This document shows, in pieces, positions 1-8,800 of a DNA stretch of 35,048 bases. The translations under genes and the position numbers were made by a program. The notes under the pieces were generated by a model. It was not told the DNA's origin. It made no database searches and saw only the letters and a list, made by a program, of their open reading frames with translations. The stretch's first letter is position 1. Each line of letters begins with the position of its first letter. The stretch comes from Phycisphaeraceae bacterium (GTDB lineage Bacteria; Planctomycetota; Phycisphaerae; Phycisphaerales; UBA1924): NCBI GenBank assembly GCA_020639215.1, contig JACKHA010000017.1, positions 1-35,048 on the forward strand, written 5' to 3'.

Positions 1-620
1 CACCGCTTGAGCTCCTGCAGGAAGTCCGCGATGTCGTTGTTCGCCGACGCCACGCCGACCAGCGTCAGCGTCGACTCGAACCGGGGCGGCTCGATCCGCG
101 GCCGGGCCGGCGCCTCGGGCTGCCCACGCCCCCCGCGCCCCGCCGTCGCCCCGCCGCGCAGCGAACGCACGCTGCCACCGGACCGACCCTGGGCCGGGTT
201 GTTCGTCGGCGGCGGGATCGTCGCCCGAATCCGCCGGCTCTCCAGGTTTACCTCCAGCAGCGTCACCCGCGCCGGCATCCGCGTCACGATCTCCGCCAGC
301 AGCACCGATCGCGGCACGCGGTCGATCAGCGCCGTCGTGATCTCCGCCTTGTCCACCAGCGACGCTCGCTGCTCCTCCAGCTCCCGCAGCTGCGCGATCT
401 TGATCTGCTCCTCCGCGTACGACGCGTCGATCAGACCCTGCTGGCGACGCACCTCCGTCCACTGCTGGCTCGTCACCATGAACGCGGACACGATGGCCAC
501 CATCACCACCGTAAAGATCGCCAGCAGCGTCAGCGTCGCCCGACGCTCCGCCTTGCCGGCCACATAGTCCTGCGGCAGGAACGACCCGGCCGAGTCTGGG
601 CGTCCGAACGGTGACTTCAC
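1..620 (-). CDS. pilN: PilN-like type IV pilus inner-membrane assembly protein (3' end cut by the window)
   Basis: I translated this gene by hand from a GTG at 618-620; the coding strand has AAGGAGTGAACC directly before it. It stays open for 206 codons to the window edge. After a short cytoplasmic lead (KSPFGRPDSAGSFLPQDYV) comes one membrane helix (LTLLAIFTVVMVAIVSAF, about residues 30-48). A coiled-coil-like stretch rich in E, Q and R follows, then a beta-rich part (RVTLLEVNLESRRIRATIPP), and then a Gly/Arg/Pro-rich linker. This is the PilN layout: PilN binds the actin-like PilM through its N-terminal tail and pairs with PilO in the periplasm. It lies 35 bases downstream of pilM on the same strand, so the two are probably one operon continuing off the window. 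PilN is the inference from layout and neighbour; a GspL-like secretion protein is the alternative. Confidence 0.75.
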   Translation of the reverse strand, partial: MKSPFGRPDSAGSFLPQDYVAGKAERRATLTLLAIFTVVMVAIVSAFMVTSQQWTEVRRQQGLIDASYAEEQIKIAQLRELEEQRASLVDKAEITTALIDRVPRSVLLAEIVTRMPARVTLLEVNLESRRIRATIPPPTNNPAQGRSGGSVRSLRGGATAGRGGRGQPEAPARPRIEPPRFESTLTLVGVASANNDIADFLQELKR

Positions 621-655
621 GGTTCACTCCTTCAGCAGGCGGCACACGCGGCGCG

Positions 656-1918
656 TCACAGGTCGGTCGGGCACAGGCACAGCCCCAGCGGCACGGTCCA
701 GCCGGGCTGCGCCTGGGTCAGGTCAACATTCGGGAATCCGCTCGTGCTGGCCCGGGCCACCCGGGCCATCGGGTCGGCGACCTGCGCCGGCAGACGCAGG
801 GCCTTGGCCAGGTGCTGGCACAGCGGGCGGCTCCGCGCCTCGCCCCCCACGAAGATCGCGCGATCGATCTTCCGCGACGGGTACAGCGAGCCGTGGTACC
901 GCAGGCACATCGCCACCTCGTCGCCCATGATCTCGAGCGCCTCGGTCAGGTCCGGGTCCGGCCCCCGGTTCCCGCCGCGCCGCTTCAGGCCCAGGTCCTC
1001 GAGCTGGGCCGTCCGGGCCGGCGCCACGGCCGTCCCGCCGGCGCTCACGCCCTCCGCCCCCGACCCGTCGGACGCCTCATTCGGCGCGGGCTCGGCGGGC
1101 CTGGCGTCCCGGGCCGCGGCGGCCTCCGACGCGGTCAGGTAGATCAGCTCGCGGCGTGTCTTGCACGCCTCCTCGAACGAGAGTTTCAGCTGCTTCGCCA
1201 CGGTCTGGTCCAGCGCCAGCCCGCCGATGTTGATGTCCCTCGTGAACGCAAGCCGCTGCCCGTGCGCGATCACGCAGTTCGTCGTGCCCGCCCCGATGTC
1301 CAGGTACAGCGTCGTGTGCTCCGCTTCCTCCGGGCTGGCGTACATGTAGTCGAACGCCCGGATGATCGCCTGGAACTGCCCGTGGATCCCCACGGGCTCC
1401 AGGCGGGCGGCCTTCACGCCCTCCATCATCTGCGACACCAGCTCCCGCCCCACCGCCGTCACCACAACCTCCGACTTGCCCACCCCACGCTCCGGCGGCG
1501 GAGCCTCCACGTACCGAAACACGACCTGGTGCGCCGGGCGACCCAGCTGCGTCGGGAGCGCCGCCTCGATCAGCGACTTCATCGACGCGCCCTCGGTCCG
1601 CGGCAGCTGCATGTGCTTGCAGAACGCCATGCTCGCCGGCACCGCGCACACCGCACGCTTGCCCTTGAACCCCCCCTTGCGGATCAGCCCCGGAAGCTGA
1701 TCCACCTGGAACTGCAATCGCTTGGCGTGGTCCTCCAGCAGATGCTCGGGCGTCACGAGGCACGCCGCCCCCACAAGGCTCGGCGGCTCGCCCGGCACAA
1801 CCTGCAGCACCTTGAGCGACCCCACGCCGAAGTCGATCGCCACGGGGCTCGGCCCCGCCTTGGACAGGCTCGGCGCCCGCCCCTCGAACATCCGCTTGAG
1901 TCGTCCGATCGGCACCAC
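656..1918 (-). CDS. pilM: Type IV pilus assembly protein PilM (actin-like ATPase)
   Basis: The protein has 420 residues and an actin/FtsA-like ATPase fold. It shows the phosphate-1 motif (AIDFGVGSLKVLQV, about residues 28-41), a second nucleotide-binding segment (LYLDIGAGTTNCVI, about 225-238), and the late IFVGGEARSRPL segment near 355. PilM is a cytoplasmic protein that holds PilN at the inner membrane and couples the pilus platform to its motor ATPases. The start is a GTG with GGGAG about 6 bases upstream; a second GTG follows immediately and could also serve. A low-complexity insert rich in Ala, Glu, Pro and Gly (about residues 268-310) interrupts the domain between the RRELIYLTASE helix and the LEDLGLKRRGG stretch, which is longer than usual for PilM. 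The gene leads into pilN. Confidence 0.88.
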   Translation of the reverse strand: MVPIGRLKRMFEGRAPSLSKAGPSPVAIDFGVGSLKVLQVVPGEPPSLVGAACLVTPEHLLEDHAKRLQFQVDQLPGLIRKGGFKGKRAVCAVPASMAFCKHMQLPRTEGASMKSLIEAALPTQLGRPAHQVVFRYVEAPPPERGVGKSEVVVTAVGRELVSQMMEGVKAARLEPVGIHGQFQAIIRAFDYMYASPEEAEHTTLYLDIGAGTTNCVIAHGQRLAFTRDINIGGLALDQTVAKQLKLSFEEACKTRRELIYLTASEAAAARDARPAEPAPNEASDGSGAEGVSAGGTAVAPARTAQLEDLGLKRRGGNRGPDPDLTEALEIMGDEVAMCLRYHGSLYPSRKIDRAIFVGGEARSRPLCQHLAKALRLPAQVADPMARVARASTSGFPNVDLTQAQPGWTVPLGLCLCPTDL

Positions 1919-2037
1919 GGATCTCCCGACCAGCCCACGCCGCGGCTCCCACGGCGCGAAGGGCCTCGGAGGCCAAGATCGGCCCCCCGATTGGTCGGGA
2001 TGAGGGTGGCGTCAAGCCGCATCCGCCGCACCGGTGC

Positions 2038-2805
2038 TCAGGCCTCACCAGGCGTCCCAGACGGCAGAGCCAGTGCGGTCCGCACCGCGCGGGCCACGTC
2101 CGAAAGCCGCGCCAGCGAGCCCGGCAGGTCCCATCGCTGATCCGTCCGAGAACCCGTCGTGTTGCTCACCACGCGCAGTTCCGCGAACGCCACCGCCAAC
2201 CGATGGCACACCAGCGCGATCGCCGCACCCTCCATCGCCTCGGCCGCCGCACCCGTCCGCGCCGCGATCCGCAGCGCCAGCGCGTCCGTTCCCGCGCACG
2301 TCGACACCGTCGCGATCGGCGCCACGACCGTCGCCAAGGGCCCAAGCCGCGCACGAAGATCGGGCGCCGGACGGAACGCCTCGTCGGTCGACAGCGGCGT
2401 CGGCGGGAAACCCAGCTCGCTCGTGGTCACGAACCGCTCGCCCTCGACGCCCTCATCCGCGAACACGCTCCCGTCCGCCAGCACCACGTCGCAGATCGAT
2501 CGATCGAACCGCAGCGGCGTGCCTCCACCCACCGGCAGCGCCCCGCACACGCCCAGATTCACGACGCACCCGTGCCGCGCCGGATCCAGCAGCCGCCCCA
2601 CCGCACCCGCGGCGTTCGACTTGCCCACGCCCGTCACCAGCAGCTCGAACCCCGGCGCCAGCGGATGGAGCACCCAGTCCCCCTCGCCCGACGCACCATC
2701 GGCGTCGAACCCGCGCAGTACCGCCCGCGCCTCCGACGGCGCGGCCACAACGAGCAACACGCTCGGATTCGACGCCCTCCCCGCCGCACCCATCGCTCCG
2801 CTCAT
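2038..2805 (-). CDS. mqnB: Futalosine hydrolase (menaquinone biosynthesis)
   Basis: This 255-residue protein belongs to the nucleoside phosphorylase/MTA-SAH nucleosidase fold. The nucleoside-binding motif MEGAA is at residues 191-195, a glycine-rich strand LLVTGVGKSNAA lies near 56-67, and the late segment RVVSNTTGSR (211-220) is followed by WDL. The SNTTG and WDL combination, in place of the Ser-Asp of methylthioadenosine nucleosidases, points to MqnB. MqnB cleaves futalosine to dehypoxanthinyl futalosine and hypoxanthine in the alternative menaquinone pathway. I chose ATG 2805 because the coding strand reads CGGGAGCGGAC before it; an upstream in-frame GTG at 2841 has no such site. No other mqn gene is in the window. 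A general purine nucleoside hydrolase is the alternative. Confidence 0.82.
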   Translation of the reverse strand: MSGAMGAAGRASNPSVLLVVAAPSEARAVLRGFDADGASGEGDWVLHPLAPGFELLVTGVGKSNAAGAVGRLLDPARHGCVVNLGVCGALPVGGGTPLRFDRSICDVVLADGSVFADEGVEGERFVTTSELGFPPTPLSTDEAFRPAPDLRARLGPLATVVAPIATVSTCAGTDALALRIAARTGAAAEAMEGAAIALVCHRLAVAFAELRVVSNTTGSRTDQRWDLPGSLARLSDVARAVRTALALPSGTPGEA

Positions 2806-2909
2806 GTCCGCTCCCGATCGAACGCGCGAAAACTCGACCACTCAGGGCCCCGCCATCGTGATTCCGCCCACTCCGCCGGCCTTTTGGAATCAACCCGCCG
2901 CCCCGCCGA

Positions 2910-2917
2910 TATATACT
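2910..2917 (+). promoter_or_regulatory. Possible -10 box before the BI-1-like gene
   Basis: TATATACT stands out in very GC-rich DNA 29 bases before the start codon of the downstream gene. TTGGAA at 2884-2889 is the only -35-like candidate, but its spacing of about 20 bases is long. Weak evidence. Confidence 0.3.
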
Positions 2918-2945
2918 TCGCCCGAACAGACACGGAGGCCCGACC

Positions 2946-3761
2946 ATGCTCAGATCGTCGAACCCCGCCCTCAACCCCTTCCGGACCGGCGGCACCGTCC
3001 AGCAGCCCACCGCCTGGACCAACCTCGCCGGCGGAGGCACCGCCGCCGTCCCCGCCGCCCGCCCCGGCATGATGACCTTCGGCGGCACCCTCACCGCCAG
3101 CGCCATCCTCGTCGGCCTGACCATGTTCTCCGCGCTCGGCTCATGGACGCTGATCCAGTCCAGCCCGGGCCTGGCCCTCCCGCTGGGCCTCGGCGGCATG
3201 ATCGTTGCGCTCATCTGCTCGCTCGTGCTGATGTTCGCCCACAAGGCCGCGCCCTTCGTCGCCCCCGTCTACGCCATCTCCAAGGGCGCGTTCGTCGGCT
3301 GGATCTCCATGGTCGTCGCCACCAAGATCCCCGGCAACAACATGGAGGCCCTCCCGTTCCAGGCCCTCGTGCTCACCATCGCCGTCGCCGGCGGCATGCT
3401 CGTCGGCTACGCCACCCGCATCATCCGCCCGGGGCGCATCTTCCGGGCCGTCATCACCGCCGGCATCCTCGGCTACGTCCTGTTCTCGCTCGTCGCCTTC
3501 GCCATGGCCATCTTCTTCGGCAACACCGCCCTCTCCTCCCTCTTCTCCTTCACCAACAGCAGCCCCATCTCCATCGGCCTGAGCGTCGTCGTCGTCGCCC
3601 TCGCCTCGCTCGCCCTCATCCTCGACTTCGAGATGATCGAGAACGGCATCCGCTCCGGCCAGCCGAAGTACATGGAGTGGTACGCCGGGTGGGCCCTCCT
3701 GGTCACACTCATCTGGCTCTACCTCGAGATCCTCCGCCTGCTCTCCAAACTCCGCCGCTGA
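2946..3761 (+). CDS. Bax inhibitor-1/YccA-like multi-pass membrane protein
   Basis: This 271-residue protein has a polar N-terminus (about residues 1-43) with LRSSNPALNPF at the front, then about seven hydrophobic segments. Later helices contain the family-like stretches VAPVYAISKGAFVGWIS, ALILDFEMIENGIRSGQPKYMEWYAGWALLVTLIWLYLEILRLL. The charged pair in DFEMIE and the ending WLYLEILRLLSKL are typical of the bacterial BI-1/YccA-related group (the Bax1-I family of about 250 residues). Members are inner-membrane proteins related to pH-sensitive calcium leak channels; the substrate here is unknown. GGAGG lies 9 bases before the ATG. The gene is divergent from mqnB and stands alone. Confidence 0.85.
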   Translation: MLRSSNPALNPFRTGGTVQQPTAWTNLAGGGTAAVPAARPGMMTFGGTLTASAILVGLTMFSALGSWTLIQSSPGLALPLGLGGMIVALICSLVLMFAHKAAPFVAPVYAISKGAFVGWISMVVATKIPGNNMEALPFQALVLTIAVAGGMLVGYATRIIRPGRIFRAVITAGILGYVLFSLVAFAMAIFFGNTALSSLFSFTNSSPISIGLSVVVVALASLALILDFEMIENGIRSGQPKYMEWYAGWALLVTLIWLYLEILRLLSKLRR

Positions 3762-3783
3762 CCCGCTTGCCGCGCCACCGCGC

Positions 3784-3841
3784 CCCTCCCCCGCGTGCGG
3801 GGGAGGTGTCACGCGAGGCTTTGCGAGCGTGACGGAGGGGG
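3784..3841 (+). repeat. Double-hairpin interspersed repeat, copy 1
   Basis: This intergenic element consists of two palindromes. The first has arms 3785-3794 and 3797-3806 (CCTCCCCCGC / GCGGGGGAGG). The second has arms 3808-3814 and 3827-3833 (GTCACGC / GCGTGAC). GGAGGGGG at 3834-3841 follows and can pair back to the left end. Copies occur at 5709-5766 (opposite strand) and 16262-16320. It lies between the convergent BI-1-like and O-methyltransferase genes, but there is no T-tract to make it a normal terminator. Confidence 0.85.
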
Positions 3842-3921
3842 TAGTCCCACCGCAAACACACAGAGCCGGCAGCAGTCACGCGGCCGGCTCTCTTCATTGC
3901 TGCCTCTTCTCGCAGTCCCCC

Positions 3922-4596
3922 CTACCGCACCACCGCCACCAGAAACCCGTCGTGCCCCTTCTCCCCCACCGTCTGCAGCGCCGCCGCCTGGACCCGCCGG
4001 TCCCCCCGCAGCATCTCCACCAGCCGGCGCACCCCCGCCACGCTCGGATCGTCCGACTCCTCCAGCACCCGCCCGTCGCGAACCACGTTGTCCACGACGA
4101 TCACCCCGCCCGATCGCGTCGCCCCGATCGCGTGCTCCACATACGCCGGGATGTTCTGCTTGTCCGCGTCGATGAACACCAGGTCGAACGCCTCCGGGCT
4201 CGTGGCGATCACCCCCGGCACCGTCAGCAACGCCGCCCCTTCCACCACCTCGACCTCGCACGCCGGCTTCGATGCCACGATGTTCGCCCGCGCCACCGCC
4301 GCGTGCTTCGCGTCGGCCTCCAGCGTCACCAGCCGCCCGCCCGCGGGCAACGCCCGGGCCAGGCAGATCGCGCTGTACCCGCCCAGCGTGCCGATCTCCA
4401 GCACGTTCCTGGCCCCCATCGCCAGCACCAGCAGCGACAGCAGCCGCCCCTGGTTCGCCGCCACAGCAATGTCCGGCAGCCCCGCGTCAAGGCTGGCCGC
4501 CCGCGCCCGCTCCAGCGCCGCGCCCAGTTCCGGGTCGCTGCCCATCAACGCGTCATTGAAATACCCATCGATCGACGACCACAACGCTTGCGACAT
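3922..4596 (-). CDS. Class I SAM-dependent O-methyltransferase (caffeoyl-CoA OMT-like)
   Basis: The protein has 224 residues, the usual length for the methyltransferase-3 family. The SAM-binding motif I is VLEIGTLGGYSA (about 65-76). The acidic residue after beta-2 is in TLEADAK (91-97). The metal-binding FIDADKQNIPAY is at 141-152, and VIVVDNVVRDGRV at about 165-177 carries the second Asp-Asn metal site. Such enzymes use a divalent metal to methylate vicinal hydroxyls of small aromatic or related molecules; the substrate here cannot be told. ATG 4596 was chosen because AAGGAG lies 8 bases upstream, although the frame stays open much further. The gene is single, with no biosynthetic neighbours. 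Confidence 0.87.
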   Translation of the reverse strand: MSQALWSSIDGYFNDALMGSDPELGAALERARAASLDAGLPDIAVAANQGRLLSLLVLAMGARNVLEIGTLGGYSAICLARALPAGGRLVTLEADAKHAAVARANIVASKPACEVEVVEGAALLTVPGVIATSPEAFDLVFIDADKQNIPAYVEHAIGATRSGGVIVVDNVVRDGRVLEESDDPSVAGVRRLVEMLRGDRRVQAAALQTVGEKGHDGFLVAVVR

Positions 4597-4797
4597 GGCG
4601 GGCTCCTTGTCCAGCAGGCGGACCCAGCGTAGGGAGGCCCGGCCGCCTGCTCTTCCGCGATCCGACGTCCTCTCGCTCCCACCGGTCGGGCCACCGCGCC
4701 GACACCCGGGTCGACCCCGCCTTTCACAGCGACAATCCTGACGATTCCGACGACGACGCGGTTGAATCACCACATCGATCCTGCGACACTCTCGACC

Positions 4798-5685
4798 ATG
4801 AACAACCGCTCCACGCTTCCGTGCGTTCCCCGGAGCGCCGCCGCGACCCCGGTCCCGCCCGCCCCGCTCGCCCTGGCGCTGCTGGCCCTGGCCCTCCCCG
4901 CCCTCCCCGCCGCCGCCGGGCACACCAACAACATCATGATCACCGGCTACTGGCCCAACACCAACAACATGGTCCGCCAGTTCTCCACAAACCCCGCCCA
5001 GAACCCCGCCGGCTGGCAGGGCGAGAACTGGCGCGGCTCGGGCTACAACATCCACTCCTTCTTCCCCGAGTTCCCCGGCCAGACCGGCCCCTCCTGGGGC
5101 AAGGGCGAGGGCGACTTCGAGGTCGACTACCAGGACACCTCCGCCGACTGGTGGCGCATCACCGACCAGATCAAGCCCGTCGCGATCATCACCTTCAGCC
5201 GCGGCGCCAGCGGCCTCTCCTGGGAGGTCGAGTCCCGCAACCGCAACCGCACCTCCTGGACCAGCGACTACCTGGCACCCTTCCAGCCGGACCAGAGCCC
5301 CCCCGACCCCACGTGGCCCGCCAACGCCTACCGCGACTCCACCCTGCCGATGCAGAACATCGTCACCGCCGTCAACAACTCCGCCGTCGGCGTCCCGGCC
5401 TTCATCGACACCAGCGCGGGCGCAGGCGGCACCTTCCTCTCCGAGTACATCGGGTACCACGGCCTGTGGTACCAGTCCATGCACAGCGACCCCAACGACC
5501 CCGCCTGGAGCGTCGCCGCCGGGCACATCCACGTCGGCGTCGGCGTCTCCGAAGAGCAGGGCCGCCTCCTCACCGAGATCTCCCTCGAAGAACTCATCGC
5601 CCACGTCAACACCATCGTCCCGGCCCCAGGCTCGGCGATCGTGCTGGCGCTCGGCGGGCTGCCGGCCGGACGCCGGCGCAGGTAG
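4798..5685 (+). CDS. Secreted pyroglutamyl-peptidase-I-like protein with Ser in place of catalytic Cys, PEP-CTERM-like tail
   Basis: The precursor has 295 residues. A signal peptide ends near residue 41 (hydrophobic LALALLALALPALPAAAG). The mature part follows peptidase family C15 in order: IMITGYWPNTNNMV (46-59) like the LLTGFDPFG strand; VESRNRN (144-150) like PERVAIN, giving E145 and N150; YRDSTLPMQNIVTAV (178-192) like the LP.K.IV helix; DTSAGAGGTFLSEYIGYHGL (204-223) like SYTAGTFVCNHLFYGL; AGHIHVG (241-247) like GGFIHIP, giving H245; and SLEELI near 262. The nucleophile position is S215 (codon 5440-5442), not Cys. The C-terminus VPAPGSAIVLALGG...GRRRR is a planctomycete PEP-CTERM-like sorting tail. 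I chose ATG 4798 over an upstream TTG at 4762 because it sits just before the signal peptide. Export is family knowledge; activity is unknown. Confidence 0.7.
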   Translation: MNNRSTLPCVPRSAAATPVPPAPLALALLALALPALPAAAGHTNNIMITGYWPNTNNMVRQFSTNPAQNPAGWQGENWRGSGYNIHSFFPEFPGQTGPSWGKGEGDFEVDYQDTSADWWRITDQIKPVAIITFSRGASGLSWEVESRNRNRTSWTSDYLAPFQPDQSPPDPTWPANAYRDSTLPMQNIVTAVNNSAVGVPAFIDTSAGAGGTFLSEYIGYHGLWYQSMHSDPNDPAWSVAAGHIHVGVGVSEEQGRLLTEISLEELIAHVNTIVPAPGSAIVLALGGLPAGRRRR

Positions 5686-5708
5686 CCGCCCGAGGGATTG
5701 AGGGGCAC

Positions 5709-5766
5709 CACCCCCTCCGTCATACTCGCGAAGCCCGGCACGACACCTCCCCCGCGACGCAGGGAG
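5709..5766 (-). repeat. Double-hairpin interspersed repeat, copy 2
   Basis: Read on the minus strand this matches copy 1: CGGGGGAGGTGTC, then GCTTCGCGAG, then GACGGAGGGGGT. The second hairpin has arms GTCGTGC and GTATGAC, which pair with two G-U wobbles. The first hairpin is more degraded (CTCCCTGC against GCGGGGGAG). It lies in the 149-base gap between the peptidase-like gene and polA. Confidence 0.8.
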
Positions 5767-5834
5767 CAGCATTGCCCTCGCGCCGCCGCTCCACGCGCCC
5801 GACCCGCGCCGCGGATCTGCCGTAGGCTCTCCCC

Positions 5835-8800
5835 ATGCCCACCCTCTACCTCATCGACGGCTACGCCCAGTTCTTCCGCGCCTACCACGCCATCCGCACG
5901 CCCCTGACCAGCCCCGTCACCAAAGAGCCCACGAACATGACCTTCGGGTTCGTGGGCATGATCCTCAAACTCCTCCGCGGCGAGGGCCCCGCCATGGCCG
6001 CCTGGGGCGGCCCGCCCGACGCCATCGCCGTCGCGCTCGACATCTCCGGCGACAAAGAGACCTTCCGCAGCGAGTTGTACCCCCAGTACAAGGCCCAGCG
6101 CCCGCCGCCGCCCGAGGACCTCCGCCCCCAGGTCGAGCGCTGCCTGAAAATCCTCGCCGAGATCGGCGTCCAGACCGTCGGCGTCGAGTCCTTCGAGGCC
6201 GACGACACCATCGCCACGCTCGTCTCGCACTTCCGGCGCGAACGCCCCGACCTCAGGATCCGCATCATCTCGAAAGACAAGGACCTCAAGCAACTCCTCG
6301 AAGAGGACCACGTCGAACTCTTCGACCTCCACACCGACGCCCTGATCACCGAGTCCTCCTTCAAAGAAGACACCGGCCTCACCCCCGCCCAGGTCATCGA
6401 CATGCTCGCCCTCATGGGCGACACCGTCGACAACGTTCCCGGCGTGCCCGGCATCGGGCCAAAGACCGCCGCCCAGCTCATCGCCGAGCACGGCTCGCTC
6501 GACGCGCTCCTCGCCGCCGCCGACTCCATCAAGGGCAAACGCGGCGAGAACATCCGCGCCACCGCCCCCGCGCTCCCCCTCTCCAAGCAACTCGTCACCC
6601 TCCGCGACGACGCCCCGGTGTCGCTCGACCTCGACGCCGCGAGCACAAGCCGCATCCACCTCGATCGCCTCATCCCCATCTGCAAGGAACTCGGCTTCAA
6701 CCGCTACCAGGACGAGGCCCGCGCCCTGCTCGGCCAGCCCGAGGTCATGCCCGCCCCGGGCGACGCCGGCGACTCGTCTGACTCGTCTGGCGCGTCCACG
6801 GCGACGTCATCCAACTCCACCAGCACCTCCCGCTCGAAGCGCCGATCCAACGACATCGCCCCCGCCGACTCCCTCTTCAGCGCCCTCGCCGCCGACGCGC
6901 CCGCAGCAACATCCAACAACGCCACCGACTCCAACGACCACTACCGCATGGCCGCCACCCGCGCCGACCTCGACGAACTCCTCGCCGAACTCCGCGCCGC
7001 CCCCGTCATCGCCATCGACACCGAAACCACCCACATCCGCCCCACCCGCGCCGACCTCTGCGGCCTTTCCCTCTCCACCAAACCCGCCACCGCCTGGTAC
7101 GTCCCCGTCCGCTCACCCACCCCCGACAAGCACCTCGACCAGCCCACAGTCCTGGACGCCCTCCGCCCCATCCTCGAGGACCCGACCAAGCCCAAGGTCG
7201 GCCACAACCTCAAGTACGACCTCGTCGTGCTCCGCCGCGCCGGCATCGACCTCTGCGGCTACGGAGAAGACGCCGGCGCCCAGATCGCCGGACCCGACCA
7301 AAAAGGCGGCGAAGGCTCCGCCGGCGGCGACACCATGGTCGCCTCCTACCTCATCGACTCGGCCCGTTCCAGCCACGCGATGGACGCCCTGGCCCTCGCC
7401 CTGCTCCGCCGCACCAACATCCCCATCTCCGACCTCATCGGAACCGGCAAGAACCAGAAGACCTTCGACACCGTCCCCCTCGACCTGGCCACCCGATACG
7501 CCGCCGAGGACGCCGACGTCACCCTCCAACTCGACGCCCTCTTCCAGCCCCAGCTCCGCGCCATGGGCCTGGGCGAACTCTACCGCGACCTCGAGGTCCC
7601 CCTCATCGGCGCGCTCGCCGACATGGAACGCACCGGCATCCTCGTCGATCCCGCCGAACTCGACCGCCAGACCCACCGCCTCCGCGCCCAGATCGACCGC
7701 GTCCTCGACCGCTTCCACGAGGCCTGCCAGGCCGCCGTCGCGCGCACCATCGACCCCGACTCGCCCAAGCAGCTCTCCGGCCTGCTCTTCAACAAACCCA
7801 ACGCCGCCGATCCCGGCCTCGGCATCAAGCCCGTCAAACGCACCAAGACCGGCTACTCCACCGACGCCGAGGTCCTCGACAGACTCGCCGACGACCCCGC
7901 CATCAAGTCCCCCATCCCCCGCCTCGTGCTCGAGTACCGCCAGCTCGCCAAACTCGTCTCGACCTACCTCGTCGCCCTCAAGGACGAGATCAACCCCGAC
8001 ACCGGACGCATCCACTGCACCTTCCACCAGACCGTCGCCGCCACCGGGCGCCTGGCCGCCAGCGACCCAAACCTCCAGAACATCCCCATCCGCACCGACA
8101 TCGGACGCGAGATCCGCAAGGCCTTCATCGCCCCCAAGGGCTACAGCCTCGTCTCAGCCGACTACTCCCAGATCGAACTCCGCATCCTCGCCCACCTCTC
8201 GCGCGACCCCAACCTCATCGCCGCCTTCCTCGAGGGCCAGGACATCCACACCGCCGTCGCCGCCCAGATTCACGCCATCAAACCCGAAGAAGTCACCCGC
8301 GAGCAGCGCTCCGGCGCCAAGATGGTCAACTTCGGCATCGTCTACGGCATCACACCCTTCGGCCTGGCCCGGCGCCTCTCCATCGAAACCCCCGCCGCCG
8401 CCGAGATCATCGACGGCTACAAACGCAAGTTCGCCGGCATCACCACCTTCCTCCAGGAGTGCGTCGAGCAGGCCCGCCGCCACGGCTACGTCGAGACCAT
8501 GCTCAAACGCCGCCGCCCCATCGCCGACATCGAATCGAACAACCCCCAGCGCCGCGCCCTGGCCGAACGCGTCGCCATCAACTCCGTCGTCCAGGGCTCC
8601 GCCGCCGACCTCATCAAACTCGCCATGGTCGAGATCTGGCGGGAGATACGCGACGGCGAAGCGACGAAGCGACGCAGCGAAAAAGCGACGAAGGGGAAGG
8701 CAGAAAACAAGAAGACGCAGGGCGCCGAGGTCGCACCGGCTCACCACGCCCCCGCCATCCCCCCCGGCGTCCGCATGCTCCTCCAGATCCACGACGAACT

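Noticed and set aside
611..2140. Long + strand frame opposite pilM
   Set aside because: Arg/His/Pro-rich with no motif; pilM on the other strand has clear actin-fold motifs.
4762..4797. Upstream TTG start for the peptidase-like gene
   Set aside because: It adds 12 residues before an otherwise normal signal peptide and has no ribosome site.
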